Both the position numbers and the translations under genes were made by a program. Below, piece after piece: positions 16,230 to 29,021 of a stretch of 64,000 nt of DNA. The notes beneath the pieces are model-generated. The model was given only the letters and a program-made list of their open reading frames with translations, was not told the origin of the DNA and searched no databases. This stretch comes from Baylisascaris procyonis (taxonomy: Eukaryota > Nematoda > Chromadorea > Rhabditida > Ascarididae): assembly GCA_037389465.1 (NCBI GenBank), contig JAZARR010000193.1, positions 868,001 to 932,000 on the forward strand, read 5' to 3'. Position 1 is the first letter of the stretch; every line of letters begins with the position of its first letter.

Positions 16230-19195
16230 CTTGTAATTATGTAAGGCAACCAATGGTACTCAACAGGTAATGAATGGATTATTCGGCCATCATCAAAGCT
16301 AACCAATGGTACTCAACATGCAACGAACAGATTATTCGACCATCACGAAAGTAAACAATGGTACCAAACGTGATGAATCAGTTATTCGTCCATCATGTAA
16401 GGTAACCAATGATACACCACAGCTAATGAACGGATTAATCCGCCATCACGAAAGTAACCAATGCTACCCAACGTCATGAGAGGGTTACTCGACAATCATG
16501 GGAGGTAAACAATGGTACCCAACATGCTATGAACGGATCAATCGGCCATCATGGAAGGTAACCAATGATACCCAACAGCTAATGAACGGATTAGTTCATT
16601 GCATGTTGGGTACCACCATTTACCTCCCATGATTGTCGATTAACTCTCTCATTACGTTGGTACGGATTAATCCGCCATCACGAAGGTAACCAATGCTACC
16701 CAACGTCATGAGTTACTCGACAATCATGGGAGGTAAACAATGGTACTGCTATGAACGGATCAATCGGCCATCATGGAAGGTAACCAATGATACCCAACAG
16801 CTAATGAACGGATTAGTTCATTGCATGTTGGGTACCAACGGATCAATCGGCCAACAGCTAATGAACGGATTAGTTCATTGCATGTTGGGTACCACCAATG
16901 GTACGCTATTCAATCGGCCATCATGGAAGGTAACCAATGATACCCAACAGCTAATGAACGGATTACATTGTTGGGTAGCATTGGTTACTTTCGTGATGGC
17001 GAAACGGATTAATCCGCCATCACGAAGGTAACCAATGCTACCCAACGTCATGAGACTCGACAATCATGGGAGGTAAACAATGGTACCCAACATGCTAATC
17101 ATGGATAGGGCCATCATGCCCAATGACGGTAACCAATGCTACCCAACGTCATGAGTGGGTTACTCGACAATCATGGGAGGTAAACAATGGTACCCAACAT
17201 GCTATGAACGGATCAATCGGCCATCATGGAAGGTAACCAATGATACCCAACAGCTAATGAACGGATTAGTTCATTGCATGTTGGGTACCACCATTTACCT
17301 CCCATGATTGTCGATTAACTCTCTCATTACGTTGGGTAGCATTGGTTACTTTCGTGATGGCGAAACGGATTAATCCGCCATCACGAAGGTAACCAATGCT
17401 ACCCAACGTCATGAGTGGGTTACTCGACAATCATGGGAGGTAAACAATGGTACCCAACATGCTATGAACGGATCAATCGGCCATCATGGAAGGTAACCAA
17501 TGATACCCAACAGCTAATGAACGGATTAGTTCATTGCATGTTGGGTACCACCATTTACCTCCCATGATTGTCGATATGAACGGATCAATCGGCCATGCTA
17601 CCCAACGTCATGAGTGGGTTACTCGACAATCATGGGAGGTAAACAATGGTACCCAACATGCTATGAACGGATCAATCGGCCATCATGGAAGGTAACCAAT
17701 GATACCCAACAGCTAATGAACGGATTAGTTCATTGCATGTTGGGTACCACTATTTACCTCCCATGATTGTCGATTAACTCTCTCATTACGTTGGGTAGCA
17801 TTGGTTACTTTCGTGATGGCGAAACGGATTAATCCGCCATCACGAAGGTAACCAATGCTACCCAACGTCATGAGTGGGTTACTCGACAATCATGGGAGGT
17901 AAACAATGGTACCCAACATGCTATGAACGGATCAATCGGCCATCATGGAAGGTAACCAATGATACCCAACAGCTAATGAACGGATTAGTTCATTGCATGT
18001 TGGGTACCACCATGATTGTCCTCTCCATGATTGTCGAAACGGATTAATCCGCCATCACGAAGGTAACCAATGCTACCCAACGTCATGAGTGGGTTACTCG
18101 ACAATCATGGGAGGTAAACAATGGTACCCAACATGCTATGAACGGATCAATCGGCCATCATGGAAGGTAACCAATGATACCCAACAGCTAATGAACGGAT
18201 TAGTTCATTGCATGTTGGGTACCACTATACCTCCCATGATTGTCGATTGTGGCGAAACGGATTAATCCGCCATCACGAAGGTAACCAATGCTACCCAACG
18301 TCATGAGTGGGTTACTCGACAATCATGGGAGGTAAACAATGGTACCCAACATGCTATGAACGGATCAATCGGCCATCATGGAAGGTAACCAATGATACCC
18401 AACAGCTAATGAACGGATTAGTTCATTGCATGTTGGGTACCACCATTTACCTCCCATTGACTTGATCGATTAATCTGGCGATGGATTAGGCCGCCATTAG
18501 TTCATTGCATGTTGGGTACGATTACCCCGTCATTGAGTCATTTACTCGACAATCATGGGAGGTAAACAATGGTACCCAACATGCTATGAACGGATCAATC
18601 GGCCATCATGGAAGGTAACCAATGATACCCAACAGCTAATGAACGGATTAGTTCATTGCATGTTGGGTACCACTATTTACCTCTCTAACCAATTACGTTG
18701 AGTGGAAGGATTAATCCGCCATCACGAAGGTAACCAATGCTACCCAACGTCATGAGTGGGTTACTCGACAATCATGGGAGGTAAACAATGGTACCCAACA
18801 TGCTATGAACGGATCAATCGGCCATCATGGAAGGTAACCAATGATACCCAACAGCTAATGAACGGATTAGTTCATTGCATGTTGGGTACCACTTGCTACC
18901 CAACGTCATGAGTGGGTTACTCGACAATCATGGGAGGTAAACAATGGTACGCCGTGATGGCGATGGATTAGGCCGCGGATACTTTCGTGATGGCGAAACG
19001 GATTAATCCGCCATCACGAAGGTAACCAATGCTACCCAACGTCATGAGTGGGTTACTCGACAATCATGGGAGGTAAACAATGGTAACCAACATGCTATGA
19101 ACGGATCAATCGGCCATCATGGAAGGTAACCAATGATACCCAACAGCTAATGAACGGATTAATCCGCCATCGTAGAAAATAACCAAAGGTACACA
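16230..19195. repeat. Compound tandem/fold-back repeat array
   Basis: The left edge (16230-16600) shows degenerate ~60-bp direct units around GGTAACCAATGGTACCCAAC and GGCCATCATGGAAGG. From about 16600 the array switches to longer units in which the same motif appears in both orientations, for example TGGGAGGTAAACAATGGTAC and its inverse GTACCACCATTTACCTCCCA. The landmark GAGTGGGTTACTCGACAATC recurs at about 17151, 17414, 17610, 17871, 18086, 18304, 18746, 18910 and 19047, with spacing of roughly 135-440 bp. Each unit can fold into long hairpins. No coding sequence; it lies between PEX12 and the BTB gene. Confidence 0.93.
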
Positions 19196-19760
19196 ACAGG
19201 TAATGAGAGAATTATTCGGCAACCATGCAAGATAATAAACAAAAATACGAACCATAAGCAAAGAATGATTTATTTACATGAGAAATAAACAATACGCTCT
19301 TTATATACATCAAAATAAAGTATAACAGAATAGCAAAGGTTTCGAAACTTGCCACTTAAACTATATTCAAACATATTTCCGCCAAAAATTCGCCAAAGAT
19401 ACAGTATATTTTGAAAATAAGCCCCCCCCCCAAATCTCTAAAGTATTTTCTTCAATAAAAACCACTTCAACGAATAAAATCAATTTATAAATTCCCTCAT
19501 CGAATAAATCTAGGCTTCATTTGCTGAGAATTGACAGCATTAAAATACAAATTTATGGAGAAAAATCAAACGTACAAATGTAAACTAGCGGATTCAAAAC
19601 GAAAAAAAAAACACATAAATCCATCATAAAAGCAACTAGAGATTCATAAGTGGCAGGTATGCAAGAAATAATCTGCACTCGATCCCCCTGATACGATACA
19701 AAAAAAAACTCCAGAAATATTCTAAAATACTAAATATTCCTTTAGAACCTATTTTGTATG

Positions 19761-19808
<48 letters not shown>

Positions 19809-22010
19809 GAGATTATTAAAGAAACCTTTAGAGAGTTTTCTTCTATAAATGAAAAAATTTGATGCAAAATTTAAAAAAAAACTATCTGCGCTATTGTAGC
19901 CTCTTATACGTTAAAATCCGAAACAAGTAGCGAATATAAAATCGACCAGCAGTAATAAATCACAATGATTTCTGTAAACATGAACTCAGGCAAGAAAATT
20001 AAACCTAAGCATTGAATTCTATACCTATATACGTACTTGTCCAAAAATGCTGGACGGGTAGGGGTACACAGGTATAAAAAACGCTCGAGAGGTATGTATA
20101 TAGGCATAAACCGTTGTTTACCGATTTTAGCATTAGAAGTGATTATATGTTTGATTATACTCGAAAGAATAAAACGAATAGACGATCCATATTTAAATCC
20201 CAATATAAAAGTAACCACGATTCATAGTAACTAGACCGCCACATTGCACGAAAAAAAAAAGAGAATAAAATCATAAAAATTGGAGAAATTGAAAATTTTA
20301 CAAACAATAATCAATGAAACTTCAAAAAAAAAATTTCTGCATAAAGCCATTAGCACACATTATCGATCGATCATTGGCAACCTTTCAACGATTATGAATA
20401 CCATCGATAAGAACTAAAAGAATTCAGAAAATTTTTGAATTTTTATAGAAATTTTTCCGCCAAAAAAAATCTAGCGGCACTGAAAATTTTCAAGTCGTAA
20501 TTTTTGTGAAAAAATTTCTCTCCGAATAGGCAATAAATCAAAATTAAGGGAGTATTGATGAAAAATTCATTTAAAAAATGTAACCAAAGAAATTATCAAA
20601 AGAAATTTAGTCAAAAATACAGAAATATTATTGAAATTTTCCACAGAGACAAAAAAAATTCTCCTCTGGAAAAATTATGAATGAAATGGAAAAGTGAAAA
20701 AAAAAATGCCTTTTCCAAACTCAAATACCTTCTCCCTCCACCGGATGCCAACCCCTCCCCCATCCTCCCCAAAAACATTGCAAAGATTTGAAATAAGAAG
20801 CACATTTTCAAATTAAACTAAAGAATCACTGCATACACCCATAAAGCGCTAGCTACTAAACAGCAAGCACTCAGCAGCAAATAACACAGTCTATTGCGAA
20901 ATCATATATAACCACTGAGACTGCACCTCATAGATGGTTCATGATAACCGCAGTTTTGCACTGCGAATTTGACGATTCACGCGCGCTCTTATTACTAAAC
21001 GAACGACCCCCCGAGAGATCGAACCTGAGTCCCACATATATTAATCAGACATCTAAACCACTCAACTATCCAAACTTACAAACGAATCCTCTTCTATTCT
21101 CGGCTAAAAATTTATCCCACAGCAAATCAGATAACTAGAAAATTAACACGAATCGATCGAAGAATTACCGCATAATTAAACACATAGAACAGGTAGAAAA
21201 AATAAAAGTAAATAAATGTAATGCCCAAAGTAAAATCGTGAAACTATAACAAAAGAGATCTCTGATTCAGCTAAATTGACAAAAAGCATTTGCGGGATGA
21301 ATGTAGATCAACCGATATACTGCGATTATTTCAAAATTTCCGATACAATTAGCGATATAATTTGCACGTAGATCAATTAGATATGATCGTTAAATGATAA
21401 ATGATTGGATAAATGATATTCTTATCAAACGCCAATGATGATATGATTAAATTTATCAGACGTTTACATCATAGACATAATCCCCCCCACCCCCCCAAAA
21501 AAAAAACTATTGTCGATTCACAATGCTTTCTAGATTACTTTAGAATTCAAAATCACTCATATAAAAAGTGTCGCTCCTAATATCTTATCTCAGATAATCT
21601 AAGTTTACCTGATTTCTTCCCACCTGAAAATCGCTTATCTGACTTTTGCCAAACCTTTATACTCAACTGCTCAACTTCCTCAAGCAATATGATCGCTTAT
21701 TTAAGCTAAACGCTACACATAAATATCTAATCATTAAAGTTTAAAAATTTTTCAAATATTCTAATTCAGCATTTCTTCTCATAAGGCCATAAATAGATAA
21801 GGCACTTGATGAGCGCTTCATTTTCAACTATATTCCGATAATTTTATAGATTAGAAAATCCTCTGCATACCTGCTTTATCCTCTACACTTATAAAAAGTA
21901 GCAACTCGTATATTTGTTATGAAACCCTTCCCTTCCCCCCCCACCAACCCAATTCCATCATTGCAAACTTTCCCTCTTAAATCTCATCACCCACAATTTC
22001 CTCAGCGCAA
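19196..22010. other. Intergenic region between PEX12 and the BTB gene
   Basis: No gene recognised. Holds a (TA)n at 19761-19801, a poly-C tract at about 19424, a C-rich tract at 21481-21497 and a tRNA-like segment at 21005-21076. Confidence 0.5.
21005..21076 (-). repeat. tRNA-like (SINE-head-like) segment
   Basis: On the minus strand an A-box-like TAGTTGAGTGGTTTAGATG is followed, about 30 bases on, by a B-box-like CAGGTTCGATCTC. T-arm and acceptor pairing are poor, so it looks like a decayed tRNA-derived element rather than a working tRNA gene. Confidence 0.4.
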
Positions 22011-25000
22011 TCAATGTGTCCCATCAGGCCATTGAACAAAAAAATAAATTTCAGGAAGTTGTCCTTCGAATCGGCTCACATCTTCATTACCATATGAATT
22101 TTTAAAACATTGAAAATGAAATGTGATCCTCTCATCGAATGGCAACTGCACAGTGGCGAATTCAACACCATCTTTACCTCCGTATGTTTGTACCGTTGCA
22201 TCAGACTGAAATACTTTCCTTTCATCAACGTAATAATTTCAATGCCTTATGAATGAGCCTGTGCTTTGAATGTCACTGAATTAAAGTAAAACACTAGGTA
22301 AACATCCTTGTTATGATCAATATGGTTTGCTACTATGACAGGCAAATGTCCTGTCTATGATCAGCATGGTTTGTCGCTATGACATGTAAACATTCTCGTC
22401 TATGATCAGTATTTTTGCCGCTATGACAGGGTTAACATCCTTGTCTATAATCAGTATGTTTGCCGCTACGACAGTTAAACATCCTTGTCTACGATCAGTA
22501 TGTCTGCCGCTATGACAGGTAAACATCTGTGACAACTATCATTTGCCTGCGTCGCTTTCTATTGTTAAAAATGAAACGATAACAAGATTCATAATCTTCA
22601 CACGAAATACTAATACTGGAATCATAAAATGATCATCACCACATTTAACTAGAACGCCAATAAAGAATAACATCGGGGTTTCCAGCTTTTATCGAAGAGA
22701 AATAAGATGCTAGTTGTGCCAATCTTATAACCTCCCTACAGTGAAGCAATACCTCAAGCTCGCTTCCTGTTTTCTCATCCCGTTTTGAAGTCTGAATTTT
22801 CTAATTATTTAAAACTTTTTTTTTCAGTTCTTATGCAAGACCTTCTCTCCTTGCCTACTCTTATCTTAAACAGAACAATTACTTAAAAGTTTCGGTACAG
22901 AATAGTACACACAACTTGACAACAAATCACTTGAATAGAGATAAGAGCAATAAAATGTATATTAAAACACGATCGATATGGCCATTTCGGTTTAATATCC
23001 ACTCACCGATCCATTTGACCAGTGGATGAGGAAGGACAAAATCATCCACTTAAAGCAATTCAATCACCCATTTGATCACCTCTTATCTATGCAAAAATGC
23101 TATATCTATCGCAAATTAATGAATAATTCAACTACTGATGATACGATTGCTCAAAATCCCATCACTGGATCCATACCTTGCCTAAAAAAAAGCCAAATCC
23201 ATCCCTAACAAGAGTTGATGATCAAATAAAAATCTAAGGGATCGATCCTATGATTTCCGCATAGAAAGGTGGGTAGGGGTGAAGAAAGCAATAGAAAAAC
23301 CAATTTCCCAACTTGTAGCTATCAAATTTGATATATTAAAACTAACAACCTACCATAAATTTCATTCCAGCTACATAGTTGATATTAGCTGGTACCACTA
23401 CTGGTTTTGAGAAATTCGCCACCAATGGTTTCACATCACCCATAATTCCTTTGAGTAGAACCGTCTCAACGGCACTAACACAATTTGTGTTCGGTGTACC
23501 TTCTCGTGAATCCATATATGGGCTTAACTATAATATTCGAATATCAAAAATTCAACAATAAAAAGAAACATTCTTTTTGAAACTCTCTTTCCTGAATCGG
23601 GAAAAAATTTGCAAAAACATATCACAATTTTGCAAAAATTTTGCTTTAAAATTAGAAATAATAAAAAAATTACAACCAAATGCTAATTATATATCTCATT
23701 ACAAAAACTCTCTACATAATTTCAAAATTAATCAAGTTCCTTGATGAGGGAATTTGGTATATCGGGACAATTCTAGAATTAAATAGGAAGTACCCTTCGT
23801 ATTCTCAACTTTTGTGACGAATAAATCATCTCTTATAAACGAAATCACTCATAAAATAAATCAATTCGCCAACCTTCCCTTAACATTTATTGTAAAAAAT
23901 AAAATAAAATAAGAGCTTTAAAAATTTCAAATAGAAAAAAAAACAATAACTAAAACTCTCTAAAATAAAGTAATAACATCCAACCTGAATTTCAACTTGA
24001 GCTTGCCATTCCAGCGCAACCGATGGATCCATAAATGAGATATGTGGTTTTGTCATCGGAACAAATCCATAGATTCCAAATCCACTAACCATTATATCTC
24101 GATCAGCCGTGAAACTGCAAATAGCTCAATTACTATTCATCAATTTCGTGAAGGCCCCTTATTCCCTTAGAGTCTTATTCATCGTATTCATCCTTTTGCA
24201 AATTCATCAATGTAAATAATTAGGCTCATCCCCCTAACCGTCGAGGCTCCGGTATGGCTTGCCTCAACTCCGACCTAAAACTGCGGCTCCTATAAGGCTC
24301 CGTACGGGTGGAAATATATCCTGACATAAGGCGGGGGAGGGAGGGGGGGAGGGGACACAAGTAAATAAAGTGGAACTTAAATGCCCCAAAGTCTCCAATT
24401 ACGCAGATATTAAACATGGTTGCACGTCTTACCAAATTCAATCCCCCCCCCCCCTATACCATTCATCCAAAAATTCATCAATATTCCAATGCTCGCTTTA
24501 TTCTATAGTAGATGTAAATAAGTTTTGAACGCTTCAGTTGAAATAACAAAAGTTGATTAAAATAAAAACTTGAAAGCGCAACATATGCGGCGAATTGGCA
24601 CAAAATGCGCTTTTTAGACTTCTTTCCACTGAAAATGCATTAAATGAAACAATAAAAATATCGATCACCAAATCCCATAACACCTTCCTATGAATTAAAT
24701 AATCAAATAAAAAAAAAGCTGGTAAATTTCTACCAAAATCTATTCTCACGCTTGTTACATCGTTTGCCTGATAGGTTTGGAAATCGCTGAACAACGTGTT
24801 TCGAGCGGCCATTGCAACGTAGTCCTAAAATTATGAACGAGCTTAGTGCAAACAACACATGACGTTCCCAATATACATAAACAGCAAAACAAAGCTCGCA
24901 TTCTAGTCGCGAAACTTTCAAATATTTCGATGCTTGGAAAACCTTTACCTACCCAGGAAACCTTTACCTGCCCGGGAAACCTTTACCTACCCGGGAAACC

Positions 25001-27128
25001 TCTACCTACCTAGTAAACCTTTACCTCTATCATTATTTCATAAAAATCACACTAAAAGATCTACATCACATAGTATTAATAAATTCAACAACCACCACCA
25101 ATTGATTAGCTAATATGATGATAAGCAGATACGGCAATATTATTAAAAGTAATCAGCTTTTTTATACTGTGAAACTTACCTGTCGGATAGGAGACAGGTG
25201 GTCGTGGTATAACAGTTAGATGAAGAAATACTTGTGCAATCTCCTCGCATGTCAGCAATGATGAACTTGCTGGAAAAAAATATATTTGAATAAAAATATA
25301 ACAAATTACAAAATTTTAACCATAGAAATAACTTTTAATAAAATAAAAGCTAAATATAAATGAATAAAAGATTAAAAATTTAAAAAAAAAGACCAATATG
25401 TATATATATTTCCAAAGAAGGGGGAGGGAAGAGAGAGGGGACGGATAGGAAGGGCGGGAGGAAGGAGCTGGAGCGATGAAGGAGGGGGAGATGTGAAAGC
25501 GTAAAATACTACGGAAAGTCGATGATCAAAAATTTGCATTTTTGGTTTATGACGAAAATATTTAAAGTATCTAGCTAACGATAGTTATTGAACTTGAATA
25601 TTGCTAAAAGTCTAACAAACACTTTAACCACTGAGCCAATTAATATTCTAATATTAATTGGCTCAGTGGTTAAAGTGTCTAATAGCAACGTAAACAAACA
25701 ATTATACCTGCTTCACCGAACTCATGTACAGTCATCAAAGGGAAACGAATAAGCGATAACACCGGACCAAGAACAGTACGTTGATTTTCGGCTGTTACTT
25801 CTAGATGTTGCCGCTCACATTCCTGCAAATGGCCTCATTACAAATCTATTATCAGGCCTTTTCCAAAGGAAGGAGAGAGAGAACGGAGGGAAGGAAAGGG
25901 TGGAAGGGAGGGGAGGAGGGAGGGGGAGGGAAGGGGGGGGGGGAAGAGACAGCTGGAAAGAAGAAGCTGGGGGGGGGGAGGGAGGGAGGGAGGGAGAGGC
26001 GTGAAGGAAGACGGTACTATGGAAAGTCGATAACTCCATCGAATCATCATCACAGCATTTGTGATAAATTCGGTGCAATGTTCTATTCAATGACTTCCAC
26101 AGTTAATTATAGTTTTTTTTTTTTTTAAATAAGATATTCGATATTTGCAATTGAGGTTTAATCTATATCGAAATGATTCTCGAAACGTTTGGTTGAATCG
26201 TATTCCACCATCAAAAATACCAACATTTCAAGCATTCACATGGTAATTCATTAAACCAGCTAGCTATTTGGCCAAATAAACCTAAGTAGAAAAAGAAAAG
26301 CTCATTACCACCATATCAAGAACCTTCCTTTAAAGTTATTCAACAACTATGCGGTAAAAGCGGTTTAGATTGCTTATATAAAACTACGGTAGAAACCTTA
26401 ATGCGCCATTCGTTCTAAGCATTACCCAAATATAAACCCCGATAAATGTGGTAAAACACCTTGCAACAATATCTCTAAACATTTATAACAAAAAAATACT
26501 ATAAACTATTTTAAAATATTTTATGAGAAAAATATATAAAACAATTTAAGTTAGGATTATCGCTTATGTAAATAAAACCCTAATTTAATCAGAAACCTTA
26601 TTTATTAATATCAAGAAAAGTAAAGAGAAAAATAAAAACAAAAATTGAAATAACTTGCCGCCTCACTCCATGCTTGAGCTGCTTTGAAGATAATAAGCTC
26701 ATTTGATGGGTCTAATTCACTCCGTTCCAGAATTGCTGATAGTGTATCACGGTCTATATCACGTAAACCTAAAATTCATTCAGGAATTCGTCTAAGAGCC
26801 AAAAAAATTTTTAAAAATTGAAAAAAATTAAAAAATAAAAAAAAGAGCGAATCAAACCAAAAATTCCAAAAAGAATGGCTGAAAGGTGATCACTGACAAT
26901 CGACTATCACTATTATCAACTATCAAATGGTATTTCTTATTTCTTTTATAGAAGTTACCTTCAGTTATTCATTATTATCCTTTTTTTCAATGAAATTCGA
27001 TGACAGGATGAAAGACCAGTCGGTTGGACTTATATATGCTTACAAAGGAGATAAGAAGAGCAAATAAAATTAGCTGTTTCTACCCCCCCCCCCTACCCAT
27101 CTCTCCATTTTCCCTTCCGCCTTTGAAA

Positions 27129-27159
<31 letters not shown>

Positions 27160-29021
27160 AGAATAATTAAAGATAAATTAATTTTCAAAGAAAACATCAA
27201 ACCTGGAGAAGATAAAGCTTCATCAGTATTTGCATCGATCACCTCAAAACATCGTTTCATCAAGAAAGGTTCATCGAAGAATCTTGCTTGTGCCAATAGA
27301 CAAACCGCATTCGATGCCGTTAAACAACTCATCAAATATCGTACACATGCAAGCACCAACGTACGAACATCGTATTTCTTCGCTAAAATTCACTCATAAA
27401 TTATTATCAAAATTTAATTTCAATATTTAAAAGTGAGAAATTTTTTTAAAAAATTGAATTAAATAATAATCATATAAAAAATCCTATATAGATGCAAAAT
27501 CCTCTCATCGTGCATATCTGAGGGCATCGATCCATATTTCTTCATCCCAAAAAATTATCAAAACAATATGCATAATTAACCTGCATATAGTGTATGCATC
27601 ACCGCATCGTCATCAAGTTTCACCGAATCCGTATTCAAATCCGTATATAGGAAATTAACCAATGTCGTGAAAGCATTTGGAGTCACATCTGGAACCTCAA
27701 TCAGCGTCCTACCATTCGGTGTTGTTACACCACCTATAAAACCATGCTATTATTTTTTATCACTTAACACCACCATTGAGCAGATATTCAAATGCTGGAT
27801 CGCAAGGGGTGTAAATATGGTCTCATACACCTATAATCGTTTTCATCAACTACAATATAGATATTTATAAACCCCTCGCCTGACCTGAATATAATTTCAG
27901 GTTGGCCATAAAACGTTTGCAACTCTAAGCGTTGTTCCCTAGTAGCAAGGTGCGTTGAAGAGTTTTCGGTTTTCAAATAGCAACGATTGCAATCAAAGAA
28001 ACTATACTACATGGGGTGAAATTAAACGCGATCGATTCGCAGTCCAATGGCAACCGTATACAACCAAACCTTATGTAAGAGGTTATATTCAAGCGTATAC
28101 GGTAGATCCATTCGATATAACACCTATATACAGTGGTTAGGATTACCTCAGCGCAAATGTGAGTGATTGGTACATTTAATCCAACATTCGCTCGTTCTAT
28201 AAGCATAAAAATGTGCGAAAAAAAAATCAATGTAAAAATCCAACCAGATTCCGTTTCTATTTCACTCATTTTTCCATAAAACATTGCGGCGAATACTTTC
28301 GATCCTGAACCAAGAACAAGTCGATGTGCTTGAATCGCCTAAATTTATGCGATTTTAGAAAATTATTCTTTAATTTGAACTAGCAAGAAATCACATCAGA
28401 AAAAAATTAGAAACTAAATTATCATTTTTTATTTTATTTTCTAAATTATCACTTAAATTCGAGATTTAAAACAAAGAAGAAATGAGAACATAGAAAAAAT
28501 TTCCCGACAACTTAGCACTAAAAACAAAAATTTAAAAAAAAGTGATATTAAAAGTCCCCACACAGCTTAATTCTAGAACTCATTCAAAATCACGATAGTT
28601 ACCTATTGATGGCGCAAATGTCGTAGCGCCTACCTTCTCCCCCCCCCCCACCACCACGCATTACTTCATCTCAATCTATTTGATCTTTTATAGCAATGAT
28701 TGCCTAAAACATCAAGCGATCAATAATCATGCAATATTCAAATGAAATCAATTAAAATATTGCATTAAAATTTAAAACAAAATAAAAAATTTAAAATAAA
28801 TAAATAAATAAATAAATAAATAAAAACAAACTATAACATACTTTACGTTCACTACCAACAGTAAATTCCACATCACAACCGATACCCTCATCACGAAATT
28901 GTGTAAGTCGTTGTGCTAATGGTATTCCATAACCTTCTTCCTCACTGCAGTAGGTATGATCGAAATCGCAACTGTTTCGTGTGATATGTGATCGTTCAAA
29001 TAATGTTGGTACGTCAATCAT
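22011..29021 (-). CDS. BTB-BACK-PHR domain protein, BTBD1/2/3/6 family, 11 exons
   Basis: Members are CUL3 ubiquitin-ligase substrate adaptors. Exons: 29021-28842, 28338-28245, 27733-27581, 27382-27203, 26768-26659, 25822-25708, 25269-25180, 24824-24734, 24114-23985, 23527-23354, 22205-22011; phases all join, giving 503 residues (human BTBD1/2 about 480-525). BTB domain about residues 43-145 ([47 protein letters not shown]); BACK about 145-275 ([43 protein letters not shown]); PHR about 310-495 ([39 protein letters not shown]). An in-frame TAA lies three codons before the ATG. Intron 5 uses a GC donor (GCAAGT). Residues around exon 8 ([16 protein letters not shown]) diverge most from the family. 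Confidence 0.93.
22290..22535. repeat. ~44-bp tandem repeat in BTB-gene intron 10
   Basis: About five imperfect copies of a unit containing GATCAGTATGTTTGCCGCTA and GACAGGTAAACATCCTTGTC, beginning about 90 bp from the acceptor of the last coding exon. Confidence 0.88.
24940..25025. repeat. 19-bp tandem repeat in BTB-gene intron 7
   Basis: Four to five copies of GGAAACCTTTACCTACCCG with minor changes. Confidence 0.88.
25619..25678. repeat. Near-perfect hairpin with 29-bp arms
   Basis: 25619-25647 is the exact inverse complement of 25650-25678, separated by two bases. Each arm contains a tRNA A-box-like TTGGCTCAGTGGTTAAAGTG. It sits in BTB-gene intron 6, 30 bases from the donor of exon 6. Confidence 0.95.
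25858..26008. repeat. Purine-rich (GGGA)n-like tract
   Basis: About 150 bp almost entirely G and A on the plus strand with G runs up to ten, in BTB-gene intron 5. The long open frames across it (Pro/Ser-rich or Gly/Glu-rich) are composition artefacts. Confidence 0.85.

Noticed and set aside
16693..17063. Frames with repeated NRPSWKVTNDTQQLMNG
   Set aside because: Arise from the fold-back repeat array between PEX12 and the BTB gene.
25805..26128. Gly/Glu-rich and Pro/Ser-rich frames on both strands
   Set aside because: Pure composition effect of a purine tract inside a BTB-gene intron.
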